38,602 bases of DNA from JANMZR01 sp031383555. Lineage in GTDB: Bacteria; Bacteroidota; Bacteroidia; Cytophagales; Spirosomataceae. The notes under the pieces were generated by a model. The model saw only the letters and a program-made list of their open reading frames with translations, did no database searches and had not been told where the DNA came from. Each line of letters begins with the position of its first letter. Position 1 is the stretch's first letter. Shown piece by piece: positions 25,158 to 34,616 of this stretch. The stretch spans positions 1-38,602 of the forward strand of contig JANMZR010000079.1 in assembly GCA_031383555.1 (NCBI GenBank), written 5' to 3'. The position numbers and the translations under genes are program-made.

Positions 25158-26225
25158 ATGAATAAAAAAAGAATTATTTTAATTGTGCTATTCTTTGCTA
25201 CAACCTTAAGTTGCATGGCTCAGATTGGCGGCGCAGTGTATTCTCAAAACAAAGAAGCAAATGCCTATTACAATAAAGCACTTCACTATATAAAAATCGG
25301 AAACCCGAGAAATTCAGGTTCTGTTGATAGTTTGTTACTGGCCGTTACATGGTTAGAAAAAGCAGTAAAAACAGACCCACATTTTGTGATAGCTTATATT
25401 GAGCTTTGCAAAACCTATTGGCTGTTTGATTTCTCCTATCCCAACTTCCCAACCTATAACAGCAGTGCTATTCTGATTTTACCAAAGGCAAAAGCAGCAA
25501 TTGATAAAGCATTGCAGATTGACAGCACTGCTTCAGAAGCCTATTCGCAATTGGCAAGAATGAACAAGAACTATGAATACAAATGGGATGAAGCATTGAA
25601 GAATTATGCAAAAGCAATTCGGTATGATTCAGCCAATGCAAGCAATTATTCTTCCTACGGTGAAACGCTTGCATTACAAGGCAAATGGGATGAAGCTCAA
25701 ATATGGATTGATAAGGCAAATAAAATAGCCCCGACTGATAGAAGTGTATTACTCACGACAGGTATTTATTATTATTGGAAAGGAGAGTATGACATAGCAA
25801 CTAAATATCTTGAAAACATTAGTCCCGAAAGTTGGGGTAAAATCTTTTATTTAGGCATGGTAAATATCGCTAACAATAATGCAGAGAAAGCAGAGAAAAT
25901 GTTCAGAACGCTTTATCCAAAATTTGAGCAATATGACGGAGGTTCAAAAGCACTTTTGGCTTACGCTCTTATTAAAAATGGACATATTGAGGAAGCAAGA
26001 AGTATATTAAAACGTATTGAAGATTTGAACCAAGTGGTAGAATACCGTTCTGCAGTTTGCTATGTTGCATTGGGTGAATACGACAAAGCATTTGAACTAC
26101 TTAATCAATATTTTCAACGACAGGGAAATTGGATGACTTGGTTTAAGTATGACAAAGTTTGGTACCCAATTCGAAACGATACACGGTATAAAGAACTAAT
26201 AGCTAAAATGCCTTTTGGCAAGTAA
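25158..26225 (+). CDS. exported tetratricopeptide-repeat protein
   Basis: This 355-residue protein has a signal peptide (RIILIVLFFATTLSCMAQ) and several TPR helices. Examples are AYYNKALHYIKIG, EAYSQLARMNKNYEYKWDEALKNYAKAIRYDSANASNYSSYGETLALQGKWDEA and VCYVALGEYDKAFELLNQYF. TPR proteins act as protein-binding scaffolds in the periplasm or outer membrane. I chose ATG 25158 because it gives the signal peptide; the frame runs upstream to 25101 only by overlapping the amidohydrolase end. The C-terminal part (DKVWYPIRNDTRYKELIAKM) resembles the tails of TPR proteins that sit next to adenylate-cyclase or transcription-factor domains, but no such domain is here. Its partner is probably a product of the neighbouring hydrolase genes. 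Confidence 0.8.
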   Translation: MNKKRIILIVLFFATTLSCMAQIGGAVYSQNKEANAYYNKALHYIKIGNPRNSGSVDSLLLAVTWLEKAVKTDPHFVIAYIELCKTYWLFDFSYPNFPTYNSSAILILPKAKAAIDKALQIDSTASEAYSQLARMNKNYEYKWDEALKNYAKAIRYDSANASNYSSYGETLALQGKWDEAQIWIDKANKIAPTDRSVLLTTGIYYYWKGEYDIATKYLENISPESWGKIFYLGMVNIANNNAEKAEKMFRTLYPKFEQYDGGSKALLAYALIKNGHIEEARSILKRIEDLNQVVEYRSAVCYVALGEYDKAFELLNQYFQRQGNWMTWFKYDKVWYPIRNDTRYKELIAKMPFGK

Positions 26226-26272
26226 TGGTTTTAAAAATAAATATTCATCAAAAAATAAAACAAATTTCAAAA

Positions 26273-26373
26273 ATGAAAAACAACAATCTATTCTCCTTAT
26301 GGCAATTGCTTTTGCCTTAACCATTTTCACGATTGGGCAATAATGTAATGCTCAATTAGAATTTTAATAAGAA
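26273..26373 (+). pseudogene. relic of a signal-peptide-bearing gene
   Basis: ATG 26273 starts MKNNNLFSLW, while the next frame reads QQSILLMAIAFALTIFTIGQ, a stop at 26341-26343 and CNAQLEF. Together these look like a signal peptide ending in C-N-A-Q whose gene has lost its body through frameshift and deletion. It fills the gap between the TPR and creatininase-like genes. Confidence 0.35.
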
Positions 26374-26396
26374 AAACCTTTCAATTTTAAATTCAT

Positions 26397-27716
26397 ATGA
26401 AAAATATACGCTCTTTATTACAAACTAGCTTAGTAACAATCTTATTTTTTAGCCCTGGCTACACAAAAAATATTGTAAATGATTCGGCACGTTTACCAAA
26501 AATAAGGCAATTGGATAGGCATTTAGGCAATTTCACAAAACAAATTTCCACGAGAGAATTCCCTAATGCATCTGAAATGGAGAATTGGTATGGCTACTTC
26601 CATTTAATAGATGGGTTTACCGATGAAGTTATTTTTCATATCAATACAAATAACTCCGTCAAATCAATTACAGTAGATTTTCCGCTTAAAAATATTGGCA
26701 GTATCTGGAGGCATGAACCGCTTGCCAATAAAGAAGCACCAAAGTTTAGGATGGAGAATAACACACTTTCATTTATGATTCCCGAAATAAGAGTAGATTT
26801 TGAAGGGAACATAAATCCAACATATAATGAAATTACGGGACTACTGTTTATAGTCGGACGACCCTATAAAATTGTATTGACAAAAGAAAAAAAAATCGTT
26901 AAAAACCCTGCCTTTATAGAACCGATTCCTGGACTATCTGAAAAAGATGTTTCGCCAGATATTGCCATGAAAAGGACAATCGATACGCCAAATACGCTAT
27001 TTATCGAAGAATTGAATTGGATGGAAATTCGGGATGCACTCAAAGAGGGAAAAACTACCGTATTGATTCCAACGGGTGGGGTCGAAATGAACGGCAAATA
27101 CTTGGCTTCAGGAAAACATAATTATGTACTAAGATTAGCTGCCGATTCCATCGCCCGAAAATTAGGTAATACGCTTATTGCTCCCATTGTTCCTTTTGTT
27201 CCCGAAGGCATACATATTCCCCCATCTGGTCACATGAGATATCCGGGAACCATAAGTCTTACCGAAGCAACTTTCGAGAAATTACTCAAAGAAATTGCAA
27301 TAAGTTTTAAAACGCATGGCTTTAAAACAATCATATTCATTGGTGACAGCGGAGGAAATCAATGGGGTATGTACGTTGTGGCAAAAGAACTTAATCTTGA
27401 ATGGAAAAAGGAGAATATTCGAGTTTTATTTATTCATGAATACTATGATAATTTCCGTGTTGCACAATGGCTAAAGGCACAGGGAATTAATGAAGTGGAT
27501 AGTGGTACACATGACAGTTTTCAATATACTTCCCAAATGATGGTTACAGACCCCAACCTTGTAAGAGCGAATCAACGAATTAAGGAAGGGGATTTTTCTA
27601 TTAATGGAGTCAATCTTCAACCAATTGCTAAAACAATCGAAATGGGCAAAAAATTAGCTGGCTATCAGGCTGAAGTAACCGTAGAGGCTATTAGAAAAGC
27701 ATTGGAAAATAAATAA
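26397..27716 (+). CDS. exported creatininase-family protein with extra N-terminal domain
   Basis: This 439-residue protein has a signal peptide (LLQTSLVTILFFSPGYTK), an N-terminal beta-rich domain (about 50-190: MENWYGYFHLIDGFTDEVIF through LLFIVGRPYKIVLTK) and a C-terminal creatininase domain (about 205-439). The domain core is recognisable by VLIPTGGVEMNGKYLASGKHN, MRYPGTISLTEATFEKLLKE and FIGDSGGNQ. Creatininase enzymes hydrolyse creatinine or related cyclic amides with two metals. Compared with P. putida creatininase, Glu230 matches the ligand Glu, but the next His is Asn232, the Asp position holds His241, and the His-x-Glu pair of GHYEN reads Ser-Gly (318-320). The site is strongly altered, so catalysis may differ or be lost. 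The N-terminal part resembles the beta-barrel domain ahead of some exported alpha/beta hydrolases; that is a weak impression. Confidence 0.75.
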   Translation: MKNIRSLLQTSLVTILFFSPGYTKNIVNDSARLPKIRQLDRHLGNFTKQISTREFPNASEMENWYGYFHLIDGFTDEVIFHINTNNSVKSITVDFPLKNIGSIWRHEPLANKEAPKFRMENNTLSFMIPEIRVDFEGNINPTYNEITGLLFIVGRPYKIVLTKEKKIVKNPAFIEPIPGLSEKDVSPDIAMKRTIDTPNTLFIEELNWMEIRDALKEGKTTVLIPTGGVEMNGKYLASGKHNYVLRLAADSIARKLGNTLIAPIVPFVPEGIHIPPSGHMRYPGTISLTEATFEKLLKEIAISFKTHGFKTIIFIGDSGGNQWGMYVVAKELNLEWKKENIRVLFIHEYYDNFRVAQWLKAQGINEVDSGTHDSFQYTSQMMVTDPNLVRANQRIKEGDFSINGVNLQPIAKTIEMGKKLAGYQAEVTVEAIRKALENK

Positions 27717-27810
27717 ATTTAAAAGTCTTCTCAATCAATTGTGGCACAAAGAAAGCAAAAGTCATAGTCAATATTTTCTCTACTTTTCAATCAACAAAAC
27801 AATTTTTAAA

Positions 27811-29319
27811 ATGAAAGCAATAAAAACAACCCTCGTAATCATCGCATTGTTCAATGTATTTAGCTTCAATCTTTTGGCACAAAAGAAAAAAGCTAAAACA
27901 AAAGTAGAGCCCGTAAAAATAGCCAGCCCTGCCTACGAAAAATATATTGACGACAACAATGAGGCCCATTTAAAAGAATTTATTGAGCTGATTTCTATTC
28001 CTAGTATTTCATCAATACCAGCTCATAAAACCGATGTGGCCAAAGCGGCCGATTGGATTGTTGACAAGTTGAAATCCATAGGCATACCCACCGCCCAAGT
28101 AATGCCTACTGGCGGGCAGCCTGTCGTATTTGGCAGCTGGGATAAAGCCTCTGGTAAGCCAACCGTGCTTATTTATGCCCATTACGATGTGCAACCCGTA
28201 AAAGAATCGGAATGGGTTATACCGCCTTTTGCCCCGGTAGTAAAAGACGGTAAAATATTTGGACGGGGTGCCAGTGATGATAAATCTGGCGTGATGATAA
28301 GCATTTGGGCAGTAGAAGCCATGTTAAAAACCACTGGCACATTGCCCGTAAACGTAAAATTTGTGTTTGAAGGCGAAGAAGAATCGGGTAGTCCTTACTT
28401 TAAAAGTTTTACAGAAGCGAACAAAGAACTGCTAAAAGCAGATTTTGCTGTAAATGCTGATGGTGGCCAATATGATGAAAACACACCCGAAATATTAATG
28501 AGCCTTAGAGGTACGGCAGTGATGGAATTTTCCATAAAAACAGCCGATTCCGATGGGCATTCAGGGCAATTTGGCGGTAAAACTCCCAATTCTGCAGTGA
28601 TTATGTCGCAAATCATTTCTTCATTTTATACCAAAGAGGGCAACGTAGCCGTGGATGGTTTTTATGATAAAGTAGTGCCAGCCACCGCTCAAGAAAAGGA
28701 AATGATGGATAAAGTGCCCTACAATAAAGCCGACGACATGAAAATATTAGGCACTACAGCCGAAGCTGGCGATACTACATATTCATCTCTGGAGCGAATC
28801 TGGTATCGTCCCACGCTAGAAATCATCGGGATGCAAAGTGGCTATACCGCCGCCGAAGGGCATTCCAACATCATTCCAGGCAATGCCATGGCAAGAATTA
28901 CTTGCAGACTGGTTAATAATCAGAATGCAAGTGAAATACAAGATTTGATAGTGAAACATGTCAACAAAAACCTCCCTGCTGGTGCCACCGCTAACTTTAA
29001 ATTTGGCAGAGGCAAAGGAGGAGCAAGTCCAATGAAGTTTCCAGCCGACACTAAAGAGTATAAATATGTAGCGGACGTTTTAGAGAAAATATACGGTAAG
29101 CAACCTATCCAAATGGGAACTGGCGGCAGCATAGGCTCTCTGCTTTCTATTAAAGAAGTTTTGGGTATCTACACTTATTCATTGGGCATGGAACTTCCCG
29201 ACGAAAAATGGCACTCTGCCAATGAGTTTTTTAGGCTTTCAAGCATTCGCAAAGGGCAATTGATTTATTGCAACTATTTCCAACATGTGGCTGATGAGGA
29301 AAGTAAATTAAAAAAGTAA
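27811..29319 (+). CDS. exported M20-family dipeptidase/carboxypeptidase-like metallopeptidase
   Basis: This 502-residue enzyme has a signal peptide (KAIKTTLVIIALFNVFSFNLLAQ) starting at ATG 27811; an upstream ATG at 27739 would spoil it. The di-zinc motifs are complete: IYAHYDVQPVKESEW and GRGASDDKSG in the first half, FEGEEESGSP with the catalytic and ligand Glu residues, and the lid domain from about residue 205. Late blocks are GYTAAEGHSNIIPG and GTGGSIGSL, with a ligand His in EKWHSANEFF. The whole fits the carnosinase/PepV-like dipeptidases. It probably completes breakdown of small peptides or N-acyl amino acids released by the neighbouring hydrolases. It follows the creatininase-like gene by 94 bases. 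Confidence 0.93.
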   Translation: MKAIKTTLVIIALFNVFSFNLLAQKKKAKTKVEPVKIASPAYEKYIDDNNEAHLKEFIELISIPSISSIPAHKTDVAKAADWIVDKLKSIGIPTAQVMPTGGQPVVFGSWDKASGKPTVLIYAHYDVQPVKESEWVIPPFAPVVKDGKIFGRGASDDKSGVMISIWAVEAMLKTTGTLPVNVKFVFEGEEESGSPYFKSFTEANKELLKADFAVNADGGQYDENTPEILMSLRGTAVMEFSIKTADSDGHSGQFGGKTPNSAVIMSQIISSFYTKEGNVAVDGFYDKVVPATAQEKEMMDKVPYNKADDMKILGTTAEAGDTTYSSLERIWYRPTLEIIGMQSGYTAAEGHSNIIPGNAMARITCRLVNNQNASEIQDLIVKHVNKNLPAGATANFKFGRGKGGASPMKFPADTKEYKYVADVLEKIYGKQPIQMGTGGSIGSLLSIKEVLGIYTYSLGMELPDEKWHSANEFFRLSSIRKGQLIYCNYFQHVADEESKLKK

Positions 29320-29431
29320 GCTGTTGTACAGAAAGAAATGTGGAAGTTGAGTACATCTCTATTTTTTAAATTTTTAAATTAAAAAAAAATAAAATCTGAT
29401 ATTGCAAAAAAATAAAAACCCATCCTAAAGG

Positions 29432-30259
29432 CTAAAACTTTGGGAAAAAAGCAGGTGTGGTTTCAATATAAGTTTTGTATTGACTTTTGGTTTCCACTAA
29501 TTTTTTTTCCAAAAGTGCTACCCCTGAAACTTTCATGAGCAGAAAAGTCATAAGTATTGGGCTAAAAATAAAAAGCCAACCAAAGCTTGAGCCAATACAA
29601 AATAGAAAAAAGCCCCACCAAAGTAGCGCATCTCCAAAATAATTGGGGTGGCGAGTATATTTCCAAAGGCCTGTGTTAAGCACTTTCCCAATATTTTCAG
29701 GGTTTTTCTTAAAAGTTTGGAGTTGATAGTCCCCTATTACCTCAAAAGCTAAGCCAAATAACCAAACAATAAGGCCTAAATAATCCAACCAAATTAACTC
29801 CTCACTTGTATTCGTTTGTCCAATGAGCATGATAGAGCCAATAATCCACATCAAAAGGCCTTGCAATAAAAATACTCTTAGAAACGATACCCACCAAAAG
29901 TTTTTGCCATATTGTTTTCGCCACTCTTGGTAGCGATAGTCTTCTGGCTTGCCGATATTTCTGTTGCCCAGATGAATAGATAGCCTTAAACCCCAAATGG
30001 TTACGATGATACAAAAAATAAATGAACGATAATCTGACAAATCCATAAGATACCGATACCACCAGACTAATATAACGAAGCCGGTTCCCCAAAATATATC
30101 AATAATAGAAGCATCTTTTATTGCCAAACTTATTAACCAAAGCCCCGTTAATATACTCATAATCAGTAATAAACCTTTGTCAAAAGGGTATTGATTAGTG
30201 AACAAAAAATAACTGATTACAATAATTAAAAATAGTAGTACGAGGCGGAGGAAATTCAT
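29432..30259 (-). CDS. DUF1295 membrane protein (steroid 5-alpha-reductase/isoprenylcysteine methyltransferase-like fold)
   Basis: This 275-residue inner-membrane protein has about seven hydrophobic helices. The family signature is NTGLWKYTRHPNYFGDALLWWGFF (about 195-218), in which RHPNYFGD binds the cofactor (NADPH or SAM) in related enzymes. Upstream it has LWLISLAIKDASIIDIFWGTGFVILVWWY, also usual for DUF1295 members. Members reduce or methylate lipids, but the substrate is not known here. It faces the dipeptidase gene tail to tail and is separated from uvrA by 90 bases. Confidence 0.85.
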   Translation of the reverse strand: MNFLRLVLLFLIIVISYFLFTNQYPFDKGLLLIMSILTGLWLISLAIKDASIIDIFWGTGFVILVWWYRYLMDLSDYRSFIFCIIVTIWGLRLSIHLGNRNIGKPEDYRYQEWRKQYGKNFWWVSFLRVFLLQGLLMWIIGSIMLIGQTNTSEELIWLDYLGLIVWLFGLAFEVIGDYQLQTFKKNPENIGKVLNTGLWKYTRHPNYFGDALLWWGFFLFCIGSSFGWLFIFSPILMTFLLMKVSGVALLEKKLVETKSQYKTYIETTPAFFPKF

Positions 30260-30349
30260 AGAAATAGAGGTTTATAATATTGAGATTTGAGCACTAAATC
30301 TGTTTTTACAAATATAAATTAGATTTTTGTAAAAACCGTTTATTAAAAA

Positions 30350-33202
30350 CTACCCCAACTCCACTTTCAAAAACTTCGCAGTATGGCTACCTTTTACTTT
30401 TGCCACTTGCTCGGGTGTGCCTTCCGCTAGGATATGGCCGCCACGCATGCCACCTTCAGGGCCGAGGTCGATTAGGTGGTCAGATACTTTGATGATGTCC
30501 ATATTGTGCTCGATGATTAATACGGTATTACCTTTATCAACTAGTTTGTCTAAGACATGGAGCAATGCTTGAATATCTTGAAAATGTAAGCCTGTAGTGG
30601 GCTCATCCAATATATACATTGTTTTGCCTGTATCTTTTTTGGATAGCTCCTCGGCTAGTTTTACCCGCTGTGCTTCACCACCGCTTAATGTGGTCGCTTG
30701 CTGGCCGAGTGTGATATAACCCAAACCAACCTCCAATAATGTTTGTACTTTTCTGAGAATTCTAGGTTGAAATACAAAAAACTCAACGGCTTGCTCCACC
30801 GTCATATCTAACACGTCAGCAATGGATTTGCCTTTGAAACGCACTTCTAAAGTTTCACGATTAAATCGCTTTCCTTTGCAGGTTTCACAGGCTACGTGTA
30901 CATCGGGAAGGAATTCCATCTCAATTTTTTTCATTCCAGCTCCCTCACAGTCTTCACAGCGACCCCCTTTTACATTAAAGCTAAATCGGCCAGCTTTGTA
31001 ACCACGGATTTTTGACTCTGGCAATTCACAAAAAAGGGTACGAATATCTGAAAACATGCCCGTATAAGTTGCTGGATTTGAGCGTGGTGTACGGCCAATT
31101 GGGCTTTGGTCTACCTCAATAACCTTGTCCAGATACTCCAAACCTTCAACGGATTTGTGAGGCATTGGGTCTTTTTTGGCATTGAAAAAATGTTTATTTA
31201 GTACTGGATACATGGTCTCGTGTATGAGCGTGCTCTTGCCCGAGCCCGATACGCCTGTTATACAAACCATTTTACCAAAAGGAATTTTAAGAGTCAAATT
31301 TTTAAGATTATTACCCGTAGCCCCTTTTATAATGAGCTGGTTCCCATTGCCTTGCCTGCGTTTTTTGGGAACTGGTATTTTCAATTCTCCTTTCAAAAAT
31401 TGGGCCGTGGTTGAGTTGCCCTCCAAAAAAGATTGGGGTGTTCCTTGCCCCACAATTTCACCACCATGCCGGCCTGCACCGGGACCAATGTCAACTAAAA
31501 AGTCGGAGGCCAACATCATGTCTTTATCATGCTCCACCACCAACACAGAATTACCCAAATCTCTCAAACCTTTTAATGCATTGATTAGTCGCTCATTATC
31601 ACGCTGATGTAAACCAATACTTGGCTCATCCATAATGTAAAGCACGTTTGTCAATTGGGTGCCAATTTGAGTTGCAAGTCTTATTCGCTGGGCTTCACCA
31701 CCCGAAAGCGAGCGTAAAGGACGGTTCAAGGTCAAGTATTCTAAACCAATTCCAGTTAAAAAACCAATCCGCTTCCTAATTTCCTTCAAAATTTCGTGGG
31801 CAATTTGGTTTTGTCTTTCATTTAAGCGATTCTCAAGGCCCTGAAACCACGCTTCCAGTTCAGTAATATCCATCAAGGCCAATTGAGCAATATTTTTCTC
31901 ATTAATTTTGAAGAAAAGCGATTCCTTTTTCAAGCGAGTTCCTGCACATTCGGGACATTCATTTATTACTAAAAAATCTTTAAGCCAATCCTGCATTTTT
32001 TCAGAACCCGTTTCCTGTTGCCTTTTCAAAAAGTTGATGATGCCTTCATATTTGGTATTCCATTCGGTGCCTTCATATTTTTTGGAAGGCACCGGCACTG
32101 GTTCATCAGTACCAAAAAGCATGATATCTATAGCTTCTTGAGGGAATTTATTGAGCGAAGTAGAGAGGCCAACTTTGAAAGGTTTTAAAATAACTTCCAG
32201 CTGTTTGAATATCCACATTTCACGAAATTCACCAATCGGGGCAATGGCTCCACGGCTGATGCTTAGGCTTTTATCTGGAATTATTGACTCAACCGTAATT
32301 TCTTCCACTACCCCTAAGCCTTTGCAAGTTTGGCACCAACCATATGGTGAGTTAAAAGAAAATGAATTGGGTGCTGGCTCGTCATAACTCAAACCCGATA
32401 TTGGGTCCATCAAAAACTTGGAGAAGTTTCTCGCCACATTTTTATCATTCAAAACCATCACCAATCCTTTGCCTTGATTCATAGCAATATTGAGCGATTG
32501 TGAAAGCCGAAAACGGTCGTCGACACGCACAATAATTCGATCGATAACTATCTCAATATCATGTATTTGGTAGCGATCGAGTTGCATTTTGGCCGTAATA
32601 TCTTGTACCACACCATCGACACGTACTTTGGTATAACCCAGCTTGGCAATTTGCACAAAAAGCTCTCGATAATGCCCTTTTCGGCCTTTTACAACTGGAG
32701 CCAATATGGTTAGTTTTTGGTCTTTAAAATCTGTAAGAATCACATCAATGATCTGATCGACAGATTGTTTTATCATTTTTTCACCTGTTTCATAACTAAA
32801 GGCTTCGCCTGCACGAGCGTAAAGCAAGCGCATGAAATCATAAATTTCGGTAACGGTACCAACAGTTGATCGGGGGTTTTTCGAAGTGGTTTTTTGCTCT
32901 ATTGAAATTACGGGCGAAAGGCCGTTGATTTTATCGACATCGGGCCGCTCCATATTGCCGATAAAACTTCGGGCATAAGCGGAAAAGCTTTCCATATAGC
33001 GGCGTTGCCCTTCAGCATAAAGGGTATCAAATGCTAGAGAAGACTTTCCTGAGCCCGATATTCCGGTGAAAACCACTAGTTTATTACGAGGAATAGTGAG
33101 GTCGATATTTTTTAAATTATGCTCACGAGCACCCAATATTTCTATAAAATCGTGACCAGTATTGTCTATTTCAGGAGTAATTTCTATTGTATTTTCAAGC
33201 AT
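30350..33202 (-). CDS. uvrA: excinuclease ABC subunit A
   Basis: This 950-residue protein is the DNA damage-recognition ATPase of nucleotide-excision repair and has the usual length. The two ATP-binding cassettes are intact: Walker A GISGSGKSSLAFDTL near residue 50 and GVSGSGKSTLIHE near 655, with ABC signatures LSGGEAQRIRLATQ and LSGGEAQRVKLAEELSKK. The zinc-binding cysteines are seen as CQTCKGLG, CPECAGTRLK, CEDCEGAG and CETCKGKRF; the last group lies in the insertion that contacts DNA. The block RSTVGTVTEIYDFMRLLYAR is a family hallmark. It stands alone on the minus strand, so it probably has its own promoter upstream of 33202; no LexA-like site is evident. Confidence 0.98.
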   Translation of the reverse strand: MLENTIEITPEIDNTGHDFIEILGAREHNLKNIDLTIPRNKLVVFTGISGSGKSSLAFDTLYAEGQRRYMESFSAYARSFIGNMERPDVDKINGLSPVISIEQKTTSKNPRSTVGTVTEIYDFMRLLYARAGEAFSYETGEKMIKQSVDQIIDVILTDFKDQKLTILAPVVKGRKGHYRELFVQIAKLGYTKVRVDGVVQDITAKMQLDRYQIHDIEIVIDRIIVRVDDRFRLSQSLNIAMNQGKGLVMVLNDKNVARNFSKFLMDPISGLSYDEPAPNSFSFNSPYGWCQTCKGLGVVEEITVESIIPDKSLSISRGAIAPIGEFREMWIFKQLEVILKPFKVGLSTSLNKFPQEAIDIMLFGTDEPVPVPSKKYEGTEWNTKYEGIINFLKRQQETGSEKMQDWLKDFLVINECPECAGTRLKKESLFFKINEKNIAQLALMDITELEAWFQGLENRLNERQNQIAHEILKEIRKRIGFLTGIGLEYLTLNRPLRSLSGGEAQRIRLATQIGTQLTNVLYIMDEPSIGLHQRDNERLINALKGLRDLGNSVLVVEHDKDMMLASDFLVDIGPGAGRHGGEIVGQGTPQSFLEGNSTTAQFLKGELKIPVPKKRRQGNGNQLIIKGATGNNLKNLTLKIPFGKMVCITGVSGSGKSTLIHETMYPVLNKHFFNAKKDPMPHKSVEGLEYLDKVIEVDQSPIGRTPRSNPATYTGMFSDIRTLFCELPESKIRGYKAGRFSFNVKGGRCEDCEGAGMKKIEMEFLPDVHVACETCKGKRFNRETLEVRFKGKSIADVLDMTVEQAVEFFVFQPRILRKVQTLLEVGLGYITLGQQATTLSGGEAQRVKLAEELSKKDTGKTMYILDEPTTGLHFQDIQALLHVLDKLVDKGNTVLIIEHNMDIIKVSDHLIDLGPEGGMRGGHILAEGTPEQVAKVKGSHTAKFLKVELG

Positions 33203-33323
33203 ATTTTTGGCAAAATTGGATAACCTGCAAATTTACCAAAATTGATTGCCAATTCAAAGGTGGGTTTTTAAATAAGCCTAAATTTTATTCTTTTCTTCAA
33301 TGAATTATTTGAAATTAAATTAT

Positions 33324-34418
33324 TTAGGCTATTCCAACTCCCAAATTCTTGAGTTGTTTAAAATGGCTTTTTAAAGCATCTATAAATGTAATATGATGAT
33401 TATAGGGTACTTGGAATTCTTCAGCGGTTGATTTTACAATTTTTGAAATCTGTTTATAATGTACATGACAAATATTTGGGAAAAGATGGTGTTCAATTTG
33501 GAAATTGAGGCCACCGATGCACCATGAAAAAAAAGTGCTCCCATTTGCAAAATTGGAGGTAGTTCGCATTTGATGAATTGCAAAACTATTTTCCATATTG
33601 CTCGATTGTGTAGTTTCAAAAAAGTCGGTTTCTTCCAAAACATGGGCGCATTGAAATATGAGGGCTAGTATTTGCCCACATATTGCATGCATTAACAAAA
33701 AACCACATAATGATTGCCACCATGAAATAGGAGAAAATATTATCGGTAAAATCACAAATAGAATCAAATAGGCCAATTTTGCAATAAATATTTCAAAGGC
33801 AGCTTGACGAACTGATATGCCTTGCTCCTGCACTAAATTTTCTTTTCCGTATTTAATAGTTTGCTCAATATCCTTCCCCAAAAACCAGTAAAGCGACAAA
33901 ATGCTATACAAAAATGGGGCATAAAAAATCTGGTATTTATGAAAGAACCTTAGTTTTTGATGGGGTGAAAGCCTCAATGTATTATTTTTTGAAATATCGT
34001 CGTCCATACCTTGAATATTGGTAAAAGTATGATGCAATACGTTATGTTGAATTTTCCAATTGATATGATAACCACCAATGAAATTGATTATAAGGCCAAC
34101 AATATGATTGATTTTAGCATTTTTTGAATAGGAGCCATGGTTGGCATCATGCATAACTGATAGGCCAATACCCGACATACCTAAACCCATTAATATCCAC
34201 ATACTCAAATTGCTCCAAAAACTGGTCAATTGCCCAGAAACAATTAAAAAAAATGGGAGAAAATAAAGGCAACACATAAAAATAGATTTCAAAACCATTT
34301 CAGCATTTCCTTTTTTAGAGATATTGTTGATTTTAAAATAGTTGTTTACTCTTTTTACTACTTCTTTATAAAAGTCAGGATTGTTTTGAACATTAAATTT
34401 TACAGAATTATTTCGCAT
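33324..34418 (-). CDS. membrane fatty acid desaturase (acyl-CoA / sphingolipid-type front-end desaturase family)
   Basis: This 364-residue membrane enzyme introduces a double bond into fatty acyl chains with a di-iron centre. The three His boxes are present: HDANH (90-94), HNVLHH (125-130) and QIEHH (307-311). The third box with Gln first is typical of front-end (delta-5/6/8-type) desaturases and related lipid desaturases. The usual partner cytochrome b5 domain is absent, so electrons come from a separate ferredoxin or cytochrome. Four to six hydrophobic segments frame the boxes. It lies 121 bases downstream of the uvrA start region on the same strand and diverges from the glucanase gene. It may adjust membrane fluidity. 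Confidence 0.9.
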   Translation of the reverse strand: MRNNSVKFNVQNNPDFYKEVVKRVNNYFKINNISKKGNAEMVLKSIFMCCLYFLPFFLIVSGQLTSFWSNLSMWILMGLGMSGIGLSVMHDANHGSYSKNAKINHIVGLIINFIGGYHINWKIQHNVLHHTFTNIQGMDDDISKNNTLRLSPHQKLRFFHKYQIFYAPFLYSILSLYWFLGKDIEQTIKYGKENLVQEQGISVRQAAFEIFIAKLAYLILFVILPIIFSPISWWQSLCGFLLMHAICGQILALIFQCAHVLEETDFFETTQSSNMENSFAIHQMRTTSNFANGSTFFSWCIGGLNFQIEHHLFPNICHVHYKQISKIVKSTAEEFQVPYNHHITFIDALKSHFKQLKNLGVGIA

Positions 34419-34616
34419 TAAATTTGAAGTTAGGCATTATTAATGCAATTTAAGAATAAAAACGGGCTATAAGTTTTATTTAATATTATAAAATGAATAT
34501 TACGTGTGTTATAAGCATAGTATTTCTTTCCCCTTTTTTTTAAGAATATATTTTCGTATAAAATTTAAATCGAAATAATGTTATAAATTGGTATAAATTT
34601 TAAAATCCAACTTCAA

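Noticed and set aside
31176..31607. Plus-strand frame of 143 codons inside uvrA
   Set aside because: It is a shadow frame in a highly conserved gene with normal length and motifs.
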